DNA from: an uncultured Myxococcales bacterium | Lineage (GTDB): Bacteria; Myxococcota_A; UBA9042 | Assembly (NCBI GenBank): GCA_937915965.1 | Contig: CALGHC010000392.1 | Span: 1-14,336, forward strand | Reading direction: 5' to 3' | DNA length: 14,336 nt | In this document: positions 1-7,255 of the stretch, in pieces | Numbering within the stretch: the first letter of the stretch is position 1 | Layout: every line of letters begins with the position of its first letter | Notes under the pieces: model-generated | The model's database searches: none | Seen by the model: the letters and a program-made list of their open reading frames with translations, nothing else | What the model was told of the DNA's origin: nothing | Position numbers and translations under genes: made by a program

Positions 1-258
1 CTGCTTGATGAGCTCGGGGTGCTTGTTGGCGACGGCAGACAGCGCAGCGACGAAATAGCAGTCGGCGACCGCTCCCTGGACTACGTCGCTGGCCTTCACG
101 CCGTAGTGAAACAGCTTGTTGCGCTTGTCGTCGCCGGCCTTGTAGTAGCCCCACTCTTCGCCCTGGTGCTTCTCGCGCAACTTCGGATCGGCGAGATCGC
201 GCTTTTCGACGGGCTTCTTCTTCTTGTCGTCTTTGGGTTTGGTATCGAGATCTGGCAT
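1..258 (-). CDS. Calpain-like (family C2) cysteine protease, N-terminal part only
   Basis: Only the first 86 residues are in the window; the gene continues past the left edge. Residues 61-73 read QGAVADCYFVAAL, matching the calpain active-site signature Q-G-x-x-x-D-C-[WYF]-F-x-A-A-L. Q61 would be the oxyanion-hole glutamine and C67 the nucleophile. The catalytic His and Asn are not visible. The N-terminus is Lys/Asp-rich (residues 3-31), with no signal peptide or membrane segment, so the visible part looks cytoplasmic. The ATG at 256-258 has a GGAG ribosome binding site about 7 bases upstream. It diverges from the lipoprotein operon starting at 446, leaving 187 bases between them. Bacterial calpain-like proteins are usually large multidomain proteins of unknown substrate. 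The family call is fairly secure from the motif; activity cannot be judged from this fragment. Confidence 0.82.
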   Translation of the reverse strand, partial: MPDLDTKPKDDKKKKPVEKRDLADPKLREKHQGEEWGYYKAGDDKRNKLFHYGVKASDVVQGAVADCYFVAALSAVANKHPELIKQ

Positions 259-445
259 GTCGTTCTCCGTCGCCGCCGCGGCTGGCGAGATTGAAGCTAC
301 GATCCCGTCCCGACAGCGGCAAGCAAGTGCCCCCGTGCCTGGCTGCGGGTGGGGTCATGGCACCCCCCACGCAGGTGCGCCACCCATCGGTTTCGGCTAC
401 GCTGTCGTGGATGGAATCGCAGATGTCGCTGCACCGAGGGAGATC

Positions 446-1612
446 ATGACACCAGACCACCGAATTGGCGCGGCCGCCGGTGCCTTCGCGGCCGCGTTCA
501 TCGCCTCGCAGCTCGTCGTAGGCGCTGCGCTGGTGACGGCCTGCAGTCCGGACGACACCAACGACCCGCTCCCGGACGCCGACACCGGCGCTCTGGATGG
601 CGCCGACGTCGCAGCGGACGCATCCGCCTCCGAGGACACGACCAACCTGGTCGAGATGTGGGTGTCCTGGCCCGTACCGACCATCGCGACTCTGCGCGCG
701 GTCGCGGCGGTGCCCGGCAAGGTCGGCCACTATGTCCTGGTCGGGGACGGGGCGACGGTCTTCTACTTTGACGGCGCGGTGTTCAGCGATCGTTCGCCGA
801 CCAACGTCGGCGCAGCTGATCTACGCGCGGTCTGGGTGGCCGACGACGGCACCATCGTCGCCGGCGGTACGGGCAGCTCGTTGGTGGTCTGGGACGGCAC
901 CACGTGGTCGCAGGCCGGCGAGATCCCACCCACACCAGCGGTGCGCTTTGAGGACATCTCGGGGCGAACTGCGACTGACATCTGGGCGGTCGGTGGTTCG
1001 AGCGAGCCCTCCCAGCGGGCGTGGCACTACGACGGCGAGGTCTGGGCGCCAGTCGCCGTCTCCGTCACGGACGGTGACTCTGGCCCGTTGCCGGGCAAGG
1101 CTGAGTTTGTCGCCGTCAAGGCCGCCGCCGACGGCGACGTCTGGCTCGCCGCATCGCCGGGCCTCAAGCACGCCGGCGTGGTCCTGCGCGGCAGCGGCGC
1201 CACGGCGGGGGGCTGGACCGGTCATGCCCTGCCGATCGCAGCGCGCGACCTGTGGGCGACCGGCGGTGGCGCCACGGCCGCCGCTTTCGTCGTCGGCGGC
1301 GCGCTCGACGACTACGTAGCCCACTTCGACGGCGAAGCCTTCGTCCAAGACGAGGACGTCAAGTGGAACCTCGGCTTCTCAGCCGTTGCCGGCACCGCCA
1401 GCGATGCGGTCTGGGTGGCCGGCTTGAAGGGGCAGCTGCGACGTTGGGACGGCAAGTCCTGGGCCGTCGTCGACATCAAATCCCCCCCCGGCGTCGTCGA
1501 CGCGATCTCGACGCTCACCACGGACTTGATCGGCATCGCCGTGCACGACGTCGGCGAGTACGCGGTCTGCGACGGCATTCGCCTCTTCCGCTATGGGATG
1601 CAGTCGCTATGA
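446..1612 (+). CDS. Beta-propeller repeat lipoprotein
   Basis: This encodes a 388-residue exported lipoprotein. Residues 8-32 form a hydrophobic signal peptide ending in a lipobox (V30-T31-A32-C33), so Cys33 would be lipidated. Next comes a low-complexity Asp/Ala/Thr-rich linker (about 35-65), a style common in myxobacterial lipoproteins. From about residue 75 to the end there are repeated propeller-blade motifs such as AVWVADDGTIVAGG, DIWAVGG, DVWLAAS, DLWATGGG and AVWVAGLKG, each near a 'W-D-G-x-x-W' or 'H-F-D-G' strand. The ATG at 446 was chosen because it starts the signal peptide and follows a GAGGGAG ribosome binding site; the frame is open further upstream but carries no signal sequence there. 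The stop overlaps the next start (ATGA). Function is unknown; a cell-surface binding or scaffold role is an inference from the fold. Confidence 0.85.
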   Translation: MTPDHRIGAAAGAFAAAFIASQLVVGAALVTACSPDDTNDPLPDADTGALDGADVAADASASEDTTNLVEMWVSWPVPTIATLRAVAAVPGKVGHYVLVGDGATVFYFDGAVFSDRSPTNVGAADLRAVWVADDGTIVAGGTGSSLVVWDGTTWSQAGEIPPTPAVRFEDISGRTATDIWAVGGSSEPSQRAWHYDGEVWAPVAVSVTDGDSGPLPGKAEFVAVKAAADGDVWLAASPGLKHAGVVLRGSGATAGGWTGHALPIAARDLWATGGGATAAAFVVGGALDDYVAHFDGEAFVQDEDVKWNLGFSAVAGTASDAVWVAGLKGQLRRWDGKSWAVVDIKSPPGVVDAISTLTTDLIGIAVHDVGEYAVCDGIRLFRYGMQSL

Positions 1613-2043
1613 GCCAGAGTCGTCGGTCGCCCTGGCTCTCGGCCCGCACCGCCAGCCGCCTCAGTGGGCAGGCTGCGGCTCAGTTGCTGCTGCGCTTCGC
1701 ATGGTTCGCAGCGGTGGTGTGCCTCGTCGGCTGTCCGGAACCGACGCAGTCTGGGCCGCCGCCGAGCGTTACGCCGCCGGCTTGCACCGCGGTCGGGTCG
1801 TTTGGCAACGGCGCGATCTGCGAACCTGTCGACGACGAGTTGACGGCCTGCGGCGGCGCGAGCAGGCGGACCTGCGCGTCGTCTTGGCTTTGCTTTGATG
1901 CACCCGAGCTGCTGCTGTGTGCATGCAGCGCCGACGCCGACTGCGAGAGCCGCACGTTCTACATCAACCAGGGACGGCTGCTGAAGAAGAAGGCGCCGCT
2001 CGCACCCCATTGCGAACACGGCCGCTGCGTTGGAATGCCATGA
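1609..2043 (+). CDS. Small cysteine-rich lipoprotein, function unknown
   Basis: This encodes a 144-residue protein whose ATG overlaps the upstream stop by four bases (ATGA), suggesting translational coupling; its own ribosome binding site is weak. The N-terminus is Arg/Ser-rich, followed by a hydrophobic stretch (about 26-41) and a lipobox L39-V40-G41-C42, so it should be an exported lipoprotein. After Cys42 there is a Pro-rich linker and then ten cysteines in about 90 residues, including a C-A-C pair and a C-terminal HCEHGRC. This even number fits a disulfide-stabilised extracytoplasmic domain. The long N-region before the hydrophobic core is unusual. I do not recognise a named family. Co-expression with the propeller lipoprotein suggests both act together on the cell surface, which is inference from gene order. 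Confidence 0.78.
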   Translation: MSQSRRSPWLSARTASRLSGQAAAQLLLRFAWFAAVVCLVGCPEPTQSGPPPSVTPPACTAVGSFGNGAICEPVDDELTACGGASRRTCASSWLCFDAPELLLCACSADADCESRTFYINQGRLLKKKAPLAPHCEHGRCVGMP

Positions 2044-2507
2044 ATTCGAGCAGAGGAGGCAGTGGTACCCTGAATACAGGCATTCCTGCCGCTGTCCACG
2101 CCGCGTTCGACCGATGGCTCGCCGCGCTCGCCACCCGCGAGGGCGGCGACGCTCTCGACGCTGCCGTCGCCGCCGCATGCTCCGACTCGGTGGTCGTCGA
2201 GCTGCACGGCTTTCACGCCGCCCGCGGAACCGTGACCGCGACGCTCTGCGGTGGCCGCGAGGTGGCGACGTGGAGCGCCCGCGCGCCCGCGCAGACGCGG
2301 TTCTGGCTCGATGGGGCGATCGCCGCGGTCGATGCCGGCTGGCGGGCGCGCTATCGTTTGGAGATAGACGAATTCGTCAATGGCGGCTGGTGGACGCTGT
2401 GGTTGGCCGACGACGGTCGGATCAGCCGGCTCGCCCACGCGCCCGACGACCTGCCAGATCATCTGGTCAGCCCGCCTGGATCCGTCGTGATCGGCGGCGA
2501 CAGCTAG
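2040..2507 (+). CDS. Small protein, probable NTF2/SnoaL-like fold
   Basis: This 155-residue protein starts at an ATG that overlaps the previous stop (ATGA) and is the last gene of the three-gene rightward set. There is no signal peptide, so it is probably cytoplasmic, unlike its two lipoprotein neighbours. An N-terminal helix region with Asp/Trp (AFDRWLAAL, about 21-29) is followed by alternating strands (VVVELHGFHAARGTVTATL, then RYRLEI and GGWWTLWLADDGRISRLAH). That order resembles the alpha+beta cone of SnoaL/NTF2-like proteins, where a charged 'DDG-I' turn near the end is common. The assignment rests on pattern only. No catalytic residues can be named. The gene ends 34 bases before the end of the convergent prmC, with no T-tailed terminator hairpin visible between. 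Confidence 0.72.
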   Translation: MNSSRGGSGTLNTGIPAAVHAAFDRWLAALATREGGDALDAAVAAACSDSVVVELHGFHAARGTVTATLCGGREVATWSARAPAQTRFWLDGAIAAVDAGWRARYRLEIDEFVNGGWWTLWLADDGRISRLAHAPDDLPDHLVSPPGSVVIGGDS

Positions 2508-2541
2508 ACGCACTGTCGAACAAGTGCCGCTCAGCGCGAGG

Positions 2542-3450
2542 TCAGGCGCTTGCTTTGGCGGCGACCGTGCAGGTCGGGCCGGGTCCCAGAACCTCGACGG
2601 TGGCTTCGGCAAAACCACGCTCGCCGATCAGGCGACACGTCGCCTCGGCCTGGACTCGGCTACCGACCTCAAGCGCGATGAGACCGTCGTCGACGAGAAA
2701 CTGCCGGGCGGTGACCGCGATGCGCCGAACCAGGTCGAGGCCGTCAGCGCCGCCGTCGAGGGCGAGGCGCGGCTCGTGGTCGCGCACGTCGGCGTCGAGG
2801 CGGGCCCAGTCTTCGCTGCGCACATAGGGCGGATTGCAGACGATGGCGGCGAATCGGCGGTCGGCGTCGACCGCGGCGAAGAGGTCGCCGACGGCGAAGT
2901 GGACCGAGCCGAGGCCGAGGGCGTCGCGGTTGCGGCGGGCGACCGCCACTGCCCCGGCGCTGCAGTCCGTAGCGAGGACGCTGCGTGGTCGCCCTTGGCT
3001 GTCGCATTCGGTGGCGATGGCGAGGGCGATCGCGCCGCTGCCGGTGCAGAGATCGAGGACATCGCCCTCAGGGGCGTCGGCAGCGCCCAGAAAGGCGACG
3101 GCCAGGTCGACCAGACGCTCGGTCTCGGGGCGTGGAATGAGCACCTCGGGGGTCACCTCGACGTCGATGGCGTGAAAGCCGCGCTGTCCCAGGATGTAGG
3201 CGACCGGCTCGCGGCGCGCTCTGCGGCGGATCAGCCGGCGGTAGGCTGCCAGCTCGGCGTCGGCGAGCGGCTTGTCGAAGGCGAGGTAGAGTTGGAGGCG
3301 GGGTAGGTCGAGCGCGGCCGCGAGCAGGAGCTCGGAGTCGACGCGCGCAGACGTCGATCCGCACTTCTCGAGATAGCCACGGGTCCAGTCGAGTACCCGT
3401 TTGATGGTCCAGGTCTCGTCCGGCCGCCCGGTCGCTGCGGCGTCGCTCAT
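2542..3450 (-). CDS. prmC: Peptide chain release factor N5-glutamine methyltransferase PrmC (HemK)
   Basis: PrmC uses S-adenosylmethionine to methylate the Gln of the GGQ motif of release factors RF1 and RF2, tuning translation termination in the cytoplasm. The 302-residue product is close to the family length. It has the N-terminal helical domain (about 15-90) with the conserved PVAYILG (82-88) and LIPRPETE (104-111). The Rossmann-type methyltransferase domain follows, with SAM-binding motif DLCTGSGAIA (133-142) and the catalytic NPPY (206-209) that contacts the target glutamine. The ATG at 3448-3450 overlaps the thiE stop (ATGA), implying translational coupling. It is the last gene of the long leftward cluster. 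prfA, a frequent neighbour of prmC, is not in the window. The identification is secure. Confidence 0.97.
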   Translation of the reverse strand: MSDAAATGRPDETWTIKRVLDWTRGYLEKCGSTSARVDSELLLAAALDLPRLQLYLAFDKPLADAELAAYRRLIRRRARREPVAYILGQRGFHAIDVEVTPEVLIPRPETERLVDLAVAFLGAADAPEGDVLDLCTGSGAIALAIATECDSQGRPRSVLATDCSAGAVAVARRNRDALGLGSVHFAVGDLFAAVDADRRFAAIVCNPPYVRSEDWARLDADVRDHEPRLALDGGADGLDLVRRIAVTARQFLVDDGLIALEVGSRVQAEATCRLIGERGFAEATVEVLGPGPTCTVAAKASA

Positions 3451-4163
3451 CGATCTACACCGACGCCCCAGGTGGCGACCATCGCGGCGAGCGCGTCGGC
3501 GGCCCGCGAGGGCGACCAGGGCGCGTCCTGTGGACCCAGCCAGCCACCGATCACGGCCATCGCCTGCGCGCCCGCGGCGCGTACGGCCGCCACGTCGTCG
3601 GGACCCAGGCCACCGATAGCGACGACCGGGATGGCGCTCGCCGCACACGCCGCGCTGAGGGCGTCGAATCCGGTCGTCGGTTCGACCGCGGTCTTTGAGG
3701 CTGTCGAACGAACCGGGCCGAATCCGATGTAGTCGAGCGGCATCCCCTGAGCGGCGGCGACCTGATCGGCGCCGTGCGTCGACCAACCAAGCAGTGCGGC
3801 GGCGAGGTGGTGGCGGGCGGTCACTGGCGACAGGTCGTCTTGGCCCAGGTGCAGGCCGACCCCCTCGCGGCCAGCGAAAGCTTCGGCGGCGGCGAGGTGA
3901 TCGTTCATCACGACGGCGACGCTGTGACCGACCTCGTCGAGGACCGCCGCATACAGGCGGCGCAGAAAGAGGCTCGTCGCTGGCACCTGCTTGGCGCGCA
4001 GCTGCAGCGCGCACGCGTCGGCGAAGACGGCGGCCCTGGCATAGGCGAGCACGTGGTTGATCTCGGCATCCTGGCTGCGCACGTCGTCGTCCTCGTCCAC
4101 CGCCGCGGCTGCCGCGAGGCGATCGATGTCGAGGATCGCGTAGATGCCGGATTTCAGGGCCAT
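3447..4163 (-). CDS. thiE: Thiamine-phosphate synthase ThiE
   Basis: ThiE joins the hydroxymethylpyrimidine pyrophosphate and thiazole phosphate moieties to give thiamine monophosphate. The 238-residue product is a TIM-barrel protein, slightly longer than the usual 210-220. Motifs in order: LQLRAKQ (53-59), MND (86-88), VGLHLGQDDLSP (102-113), DYIGFGP followed by an S/T-K segment (144-157), and IPVVAIGGL (178-186). These match the pyrophosphate/Mg and thiazole-phosphate binding loops of ThiE. The ATG at 4161-4163 begins right at the first barrel strand; an upstream GTG would only add an Arg-rich stretch. A 210-base gap separates it from rimI. I looked there for a TPP riboswitch (CTGAGA-type core) and saw none. 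No other thiamine gene is nearby, so a TenI-like regulator is a less likely alternative. Confidence 0.92.
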   Translation of the reverse strand: MALKSGIYAILDIDRLAAAAAVDEDDDVRSQDAEINHVLAYARAAVFADACALQLRAKQVPATSLFLRRLYAAVLDEVGHSVAVVMNDHLAAAEAFAGREGVGLHLGQDDLSPVTARHHLAAALLGWSTHGADQVAAAQGMPLDYIGFGPVRSTASKTAVEPTTGFDALSAACAASAIPVVAIGGLGPDDVAAVRAAGAQAMAVIGGWLGPQDAPWSPSRAADALAAMVATWGVGVDR

Positions 4164-4373
4164 GTCTCTCGTCTCGCGACGTCGCGCCCCGCCGCGGCAT
4201 GCGTCGGGTCGGCGTCGTGTCCCGCTGCGGCGCGCGACTGGTCTGCGCCGAATCCATACAGCCGGGTAGCGCAAACAGCAGGGCCGTGCAAGCCGAGGTC
4301 GCTGATGGGCGCGTGCGCGTCGTCGTCGGCCGACGACTTCGGCGTCGACGTCCACGCGGGCGCCGTTGTGCGT

Positions 4374-4856
4374 CTAGATCGGCGAGTCGGGCGGATCGTC
4401 TTCGGCGATCACCAAACGCATCCACACCGCGTCCTCGCCGTCGCTGTAGAAGCCGCGTCGCTGGCCGTGCGCCTCGAAACCGAGCGCGCGATACAGCGCG
4501 ATAGCGGCCTCGTTGCCGGCGCGCACCTCAAGGGTCAGACACTCGCCGCCCTCGTCCCGGCTTGTCGCCGTCGCCGCTTCCATCAGGCTTCGGCCGATTC
4601 CCTGCCTGCGCGCCGCCGCCGCGACGACGACCTGGATGATCTGCAGCTCGTCGATCACCTGCCAGCCGATCAGCGAGCCGACGAGTCGTCCTGCCGAGAA
4701 CGCCCCCCAGCGTCGCGAAACCGGGACGCGGAACTCGCGCGCCAGCGAGCGTTCGCTGAAGCCATCGGGGCTGGCGTCGACCTGCAGTGCCACCCAGGCT
4801 GGCAGATCAGCATCGCTAAGTCTGCGGATCTCCACAGGCTCGCGTTCGTCACTCAC
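4374..4856 (-). CDS. rimI: Ribosomal-protein alanine N-acetyltransferase RimI (GNAT family)
   Basis: This is a 160-residue GNAT acetyltransferase. RimI transfers acetyl from acetyl-CoA to the N-terminal alanine of ribosomal protein bS18. The acetyl-CoA pyrophosphate-binding motif A is clear at 76-92 (VVVAAAARRQGIGRSLM). The C-terminal half LEVRAGNEAAIALYRALGF (109-127), followed by RRGFYSDGEDAVWM (133-146), is the classic RimI signature. Translation starts at a GTG (4854-4856) that overlaps the engB stop as GTGA. Its position beside engB, rnj and prmC fits a ribosome and translation role. In many genomes rimI sits with tsaB or tsaD, which are not seen here. A general protein N-acetyltransferase of the same subfamily would look identical. 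Confidence 0.92.
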   Translation of the reverse strand: MSDEREPVEIRRLSDADLPAWVALQVDASPDGFSERSLAREFRVPVSRRWGAFSAGRLVGSLIGWQVIDELQIIQVVVAAAARRQGIGRSLMEAATATSRDEGGECLTLEVRAGNEAAIALYRALGFEAHGQRRGFYSDGEDAVWMRLVIAEDDPPDSPI

Positions 4857-5548
4857 TTCGGTACCGCGTCGAGGTGGGCGCGCTCCGGGCGGGCCGCGAT
4901 CTGGCCTATTTTGCGGCGCAGCTCGTCGATGCCCTCGCTGGTGCTGGCGCTGGTCGCGATCGGTCGCTTGGCCAGCGAGAAGGCGACTCGCAGCCCTTCA
5001 AGCATGGCGGCGCGGCGGTTGCGGGGCACCTTGTCGACCTTTGTGACGATGACCTCGACGTGCAGGCCCTGGGCGTTGAGCCACAGCGCGAAGTTGATCG
5101 AGTCCTCGTCGGGGTCGCGGCGGGCGTCGACCAGGAGGGCGACGGCGCGCAGAGAGCGTCGGCCGAGCAGGTAGCGCTCGATCATCGGTCCGAATGTATC
5201 GCGGACCGCGCGCGGCACGCGGGCATGTCCGTAGCCGGGCAGGTCGACCAGGCGCAGCTCGCCGCCCGGGATGAGGCGCATGTCAAAGAGGTTCACACGC
5301 TGGGTACGTCCCGGCGTGCGGCTGGTCCTGGCCAGCGCGCGTCGCACGCAGACGGCGTTGATCAGAGAGGACTTGCCCACGTTCGAGCGGCCGGCGATGG
5401 CGATCTCGGGAGGACCCTCGGGGTGTCCGTCCGGAGCATCGATCGAGGTCGTGAAGGTGGCGTCGGCGATCGTTACGCGGCGCGGGCCACGGCTACCGGT
5501 CGCCGCGCCGCCGCGGGGCTTCGGGGCGGGTTTGCTCGGTTCAGCCAC
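4853..5548 (-). CDS. engB: Ribosome biogenesis GTPase EngB (YsxC/YihA)
   Basis: EngB is a small essential GTPase for late assembly of the large ribosomal subunit. All G motifs are present: G1 GRSNVGKS (53-60), G2 region SRTPGRTQ (76-83), G3 DLPGYG (102-107), G4 TKVDK (169-173) and G5 SAS (200-202). The GTG at 5546-5548 is preferred. It lies 8 bases inside the end of rnj, follows a GGAG about 9 bases upstream, and gives 231 residues. A TTG at 5596 would add an unconserved stretch overlapping rnj. Even so, the first 45 or so residues are a Pro/Gly/Arg-rich extension beyond the usual 195-210 residues of the family. The stop overlaps the rimI start (GTGA), pointing to coupled translation. Identification is secure; the exact start is less so. 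Confidence 0.95.
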   Translation of the reverse strand: MAEPSKPAPKPRGGAATGSRGPRRVTIADATFTTSIDAPDGHPEGPPEIAIAGRSNVGKSSLINAVCVRRALARTSRTPGRTQRVNLFDMRLIPGGELRLVDLPGYGHARVPRAVRDTFGPMIERYLLGRRSLRAVALLVDARRDPDEDSINFALWLNAQGLHVEVIVTKVDKVPRNRRAAMLEGLRVAFSLAKRPIATSASTSEGIDELRRKIGQIAARPERAHLDAVPK

Positions 5549-7253
5549 GTTTCTGGTCTCCGCCCGCGCTGCCCGCGTGAACCATCGCCAGGACAATCGG
5601 TCGATGTCCCGTGCTGCGCCGGAAGAATCGCCGGCACTCAGCGGCGAGTTGGCGCTCGATCTCGTCGAGCGGCACGGTGGTCGCGAAGCTACGCAGCCGC
5701 TCGACTGCCAGCTTCTCGAGCTCGGTCACCGACGCGCCATCGTCGGTAAAGAGGCCGCGCGCGCGTACCTGGCAGCTGCCGTCGAAGCGGCCCTTGGTGC
5801 CCGGCCAGACCAGCGCCGAGACGCCGATGGTGCCGTTCCAGGCCATCTCGACCCGACCCTTGAGATCAAAGCGGCGGGCGTCGCCCACCAGCGTGCCGTC
5901 GACATACCAGGGCGTGCAATCGACCTCATCGACGACCCGCACGCCGTTGACGTCGACCTCGGCTATCTGGCCGTTCTCGATCACCAGGGTCTGCTCGACA
6001 CCGTGCTTGCGCGCCAGGCTGGCGTGGCGCCGCAGGAACGAGGGCTCGCCGTGCACCGGGACAAAGAAGCGTGGCTGGACCCAGGACAGCAGCGCCTCGA
6101 GCTCCTCCTGATACGCGTGCCCCGAGCCGTGGATCTCGCGGTGGGCGGCCTGGTGGATGACGTCGACCCCGCTGCGCGAGAAGGCCCCCATCATCCGATG
6201 AATGACCCGCTCGTTGCCCGGGATCATCCGCGAACTGAGGATCAACGTGTCGCCCTCGCGGACGGTCACGTGTGGGTGGATTCCACGGGCCATACGCGAC
6301 AGGGCCGCGCGGCTCTCGCCCTGCGAACCGGTCGCGATGATCACGATCTCGTCGTCGTCGTACAGATCGATGTCTTCAATATCAATGAAGTCATTCCGAT
6401 CGAACGGCATGTCGGTGCACTCGTCGGCGACACGCGTGTAGCGGTGCATCGACAGACCGAGCATGGCGACGTAGCGACCGGCGGCTCGGGCGGCTTCGAC
6501 GACACTGTGGACGCGATACAGGTTCGACGAGAACAGGCCGACGATGATCCGGCCCTTGCACTCCGCGACCCGCTCCTTGAGGGCGATCTGGACCACGCTC
6601 TCAGCGCGCGACCAGCCTGGCACCTCGGCGTTGGTCGAGTCGCTCATCATCAGCAGAACGCCTTCCTTGCCCAGCGCTCGGAAGCCGGCCTCGTCAAAGA
6701 CGGCGCCATCGCGCAGGCCGGCCTCGATCTTGAAGTCGCCGGTGAAGAGCACGTTGCCGATCGGGGTGCGAATGACCAGCGAGACGCAGTCCGGGATCGA
6801 GTGGGTCACGCGCAGGAAGTTGAACTCGAACGGGCCGATCTTGAGCTGGTCACCGGGCGCAACCGTCGACAGCTCCACCTTGTCGGTGAGGCCGCGCTCG
6901 GCGAGCTTGTGACGCAGCAGGCCGCAGGTGAAGCGGGTGGCGTGAATCGGCACCGGGAACCGCTCCACGACGTAGGGCACCGCGCCGATGTGGTCCTCGT
7001 GGCCGTGGGTGATGACGATCGCGCGCAGCCGGTCGCGGAAGCCCTCGAGCAGGTCGATCGAGGGCAGCACCAGCTCCATGCCCGGTTCGCCGGCGTCGGG
7101 GAACATGACCCCGCAGTCGAGCAGGACCCAGTCGTCGCCATAGCCGATCAGCATAGCGTTCATGCCGATCGAGCCGAGTCCGCCGACGGGCAGCAGTCGC
7201 AATGTCTCGGGGCGGGTCGGCGCCGGGGGGCGCACTGAGGGGCGTTTCGCCAT
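5541..7253 (-). CDS. rnj: Ribonuclease J (metallo-beta-lactamase/beta-CASP nuclease)
   Basis: RNase J is a zinc-dependent enzyme with 5'-to-3' exoribonuclease and endonuclease activity, acting in mRNA decay and rRNA maturation. The 570-residue length is typical. Metal-binding motifs are visible: HGHEDHIG (83-90), the second His in VTHSIPDC (149-156), TGDFK (171-175) and SDSTNAEVPG (204-213). The beta-CASP part carries ATGSQGE, then the conserved IHGSGHA and FFVPVHGE histidines. The C-terminal domain ends in the usual RRFFRRSTGHRP-type segment. The ATG at 7251-7253 follows a GGAAGG ribosome binding site and starts 2 bases after the thiolase stop. Its end overlaps engB by 8 bases. Co-transcription with ribosome assembly genes is consistent with an RNA-processing role. 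Identification is secure. Confidence 0.97.
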   Translation of the reverse strand: MAKRPSVRPPAPTRPETLRLLPVGGLGSIGMNAMLIGYGDDWVLLDCGVMFPDAGEPGMELVLPSIDLLEGFRDRLRAIVITHGHEDHIGAVPYVVERFPVPIHATRFTCGLLRHKLAERGLTDKVELSTVAPGDQLKIGPFEFNFLRVTHSIPDCVSLVIRTPIGNVLFTGDFKIEAGLRDGAVFDEAGFRALGKEGVLLMMSDSTNAEVPGWSRAESVVQIALKERVAECKGRIIVGLFSSNLYRVHSVVEAARAAGRYVAMLGLSMHRYTRVADECTDMPFDRNDFIDIEDIDLYDDDEIVIIATGSQGESRAALSRMARGIHPHVTVREGDTLILSSRMIPGNERVIHRMMGAFSRSGVDVIHQAAHREIHGSGHAYQEELEALLSWVQPRFFVPVHGEPSFLRRHASLARKHGVEQTLVIENGQIAEVDVNGVRVVDEVDCTPWYVDGTLVGDARRFDLKGRVEMAWNGTIGVSALVWPGTKGRFDGSCQVRARGLFTDDGASVTELEKLAVERLRSFATTVPLDEIERQLAAECRRFFRRSTGHRPIVLAMVHAGSAGGDQKRG

Positions 7254-7255
7254 GG

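Noticed and set aside
344..373. Bulged hairpin (TGC-GTGGGG / CCCCAC-GCA) between the calpain-like and lipoprotein genes
   Set aside because: The stem is six pairs plus three with a bulge, has no T-tract and no clear promoter relation. It is not distinguishable from chance in GC-rich sequence.
2508..2550. Possible bidirectional terminator between the convergent genes (AGCGC ... GCGCT)
   Set aside because: A five-base stem with an eight-base loop, no T-tract, and partly inside the end of prmC.
4164..4373. Possible TPP riboswitch upstream of thiE
   Set aside because: The conserved CTGAGA and later core elements are not present on the thiE strand.
3451..4425. Upstream extension of the prmC frame containing a lipobox-like ALLFALPGC near 4265
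   Set aside because: No start codon or ribosome binding site precedes it after the rimI stop, the text on both sides is Arg-rich, and the frame runs through thiE. The lipobox is probably chance.
2524..5174. Long rightward open frames antisense to prmC, thiE, rimI and engB
   Set aside because: They lie opposite genes with clear family motifs, have biased composition and show no recognisable domain. High GC creates such open antisense frames.
5271..7238. A 655-codon rightward open frame antisense to engB and RNase J
   Set aside because: RNase J motifs on the other strand are unmistakable; the antisense product is a mirror of its codon bias with no family features.
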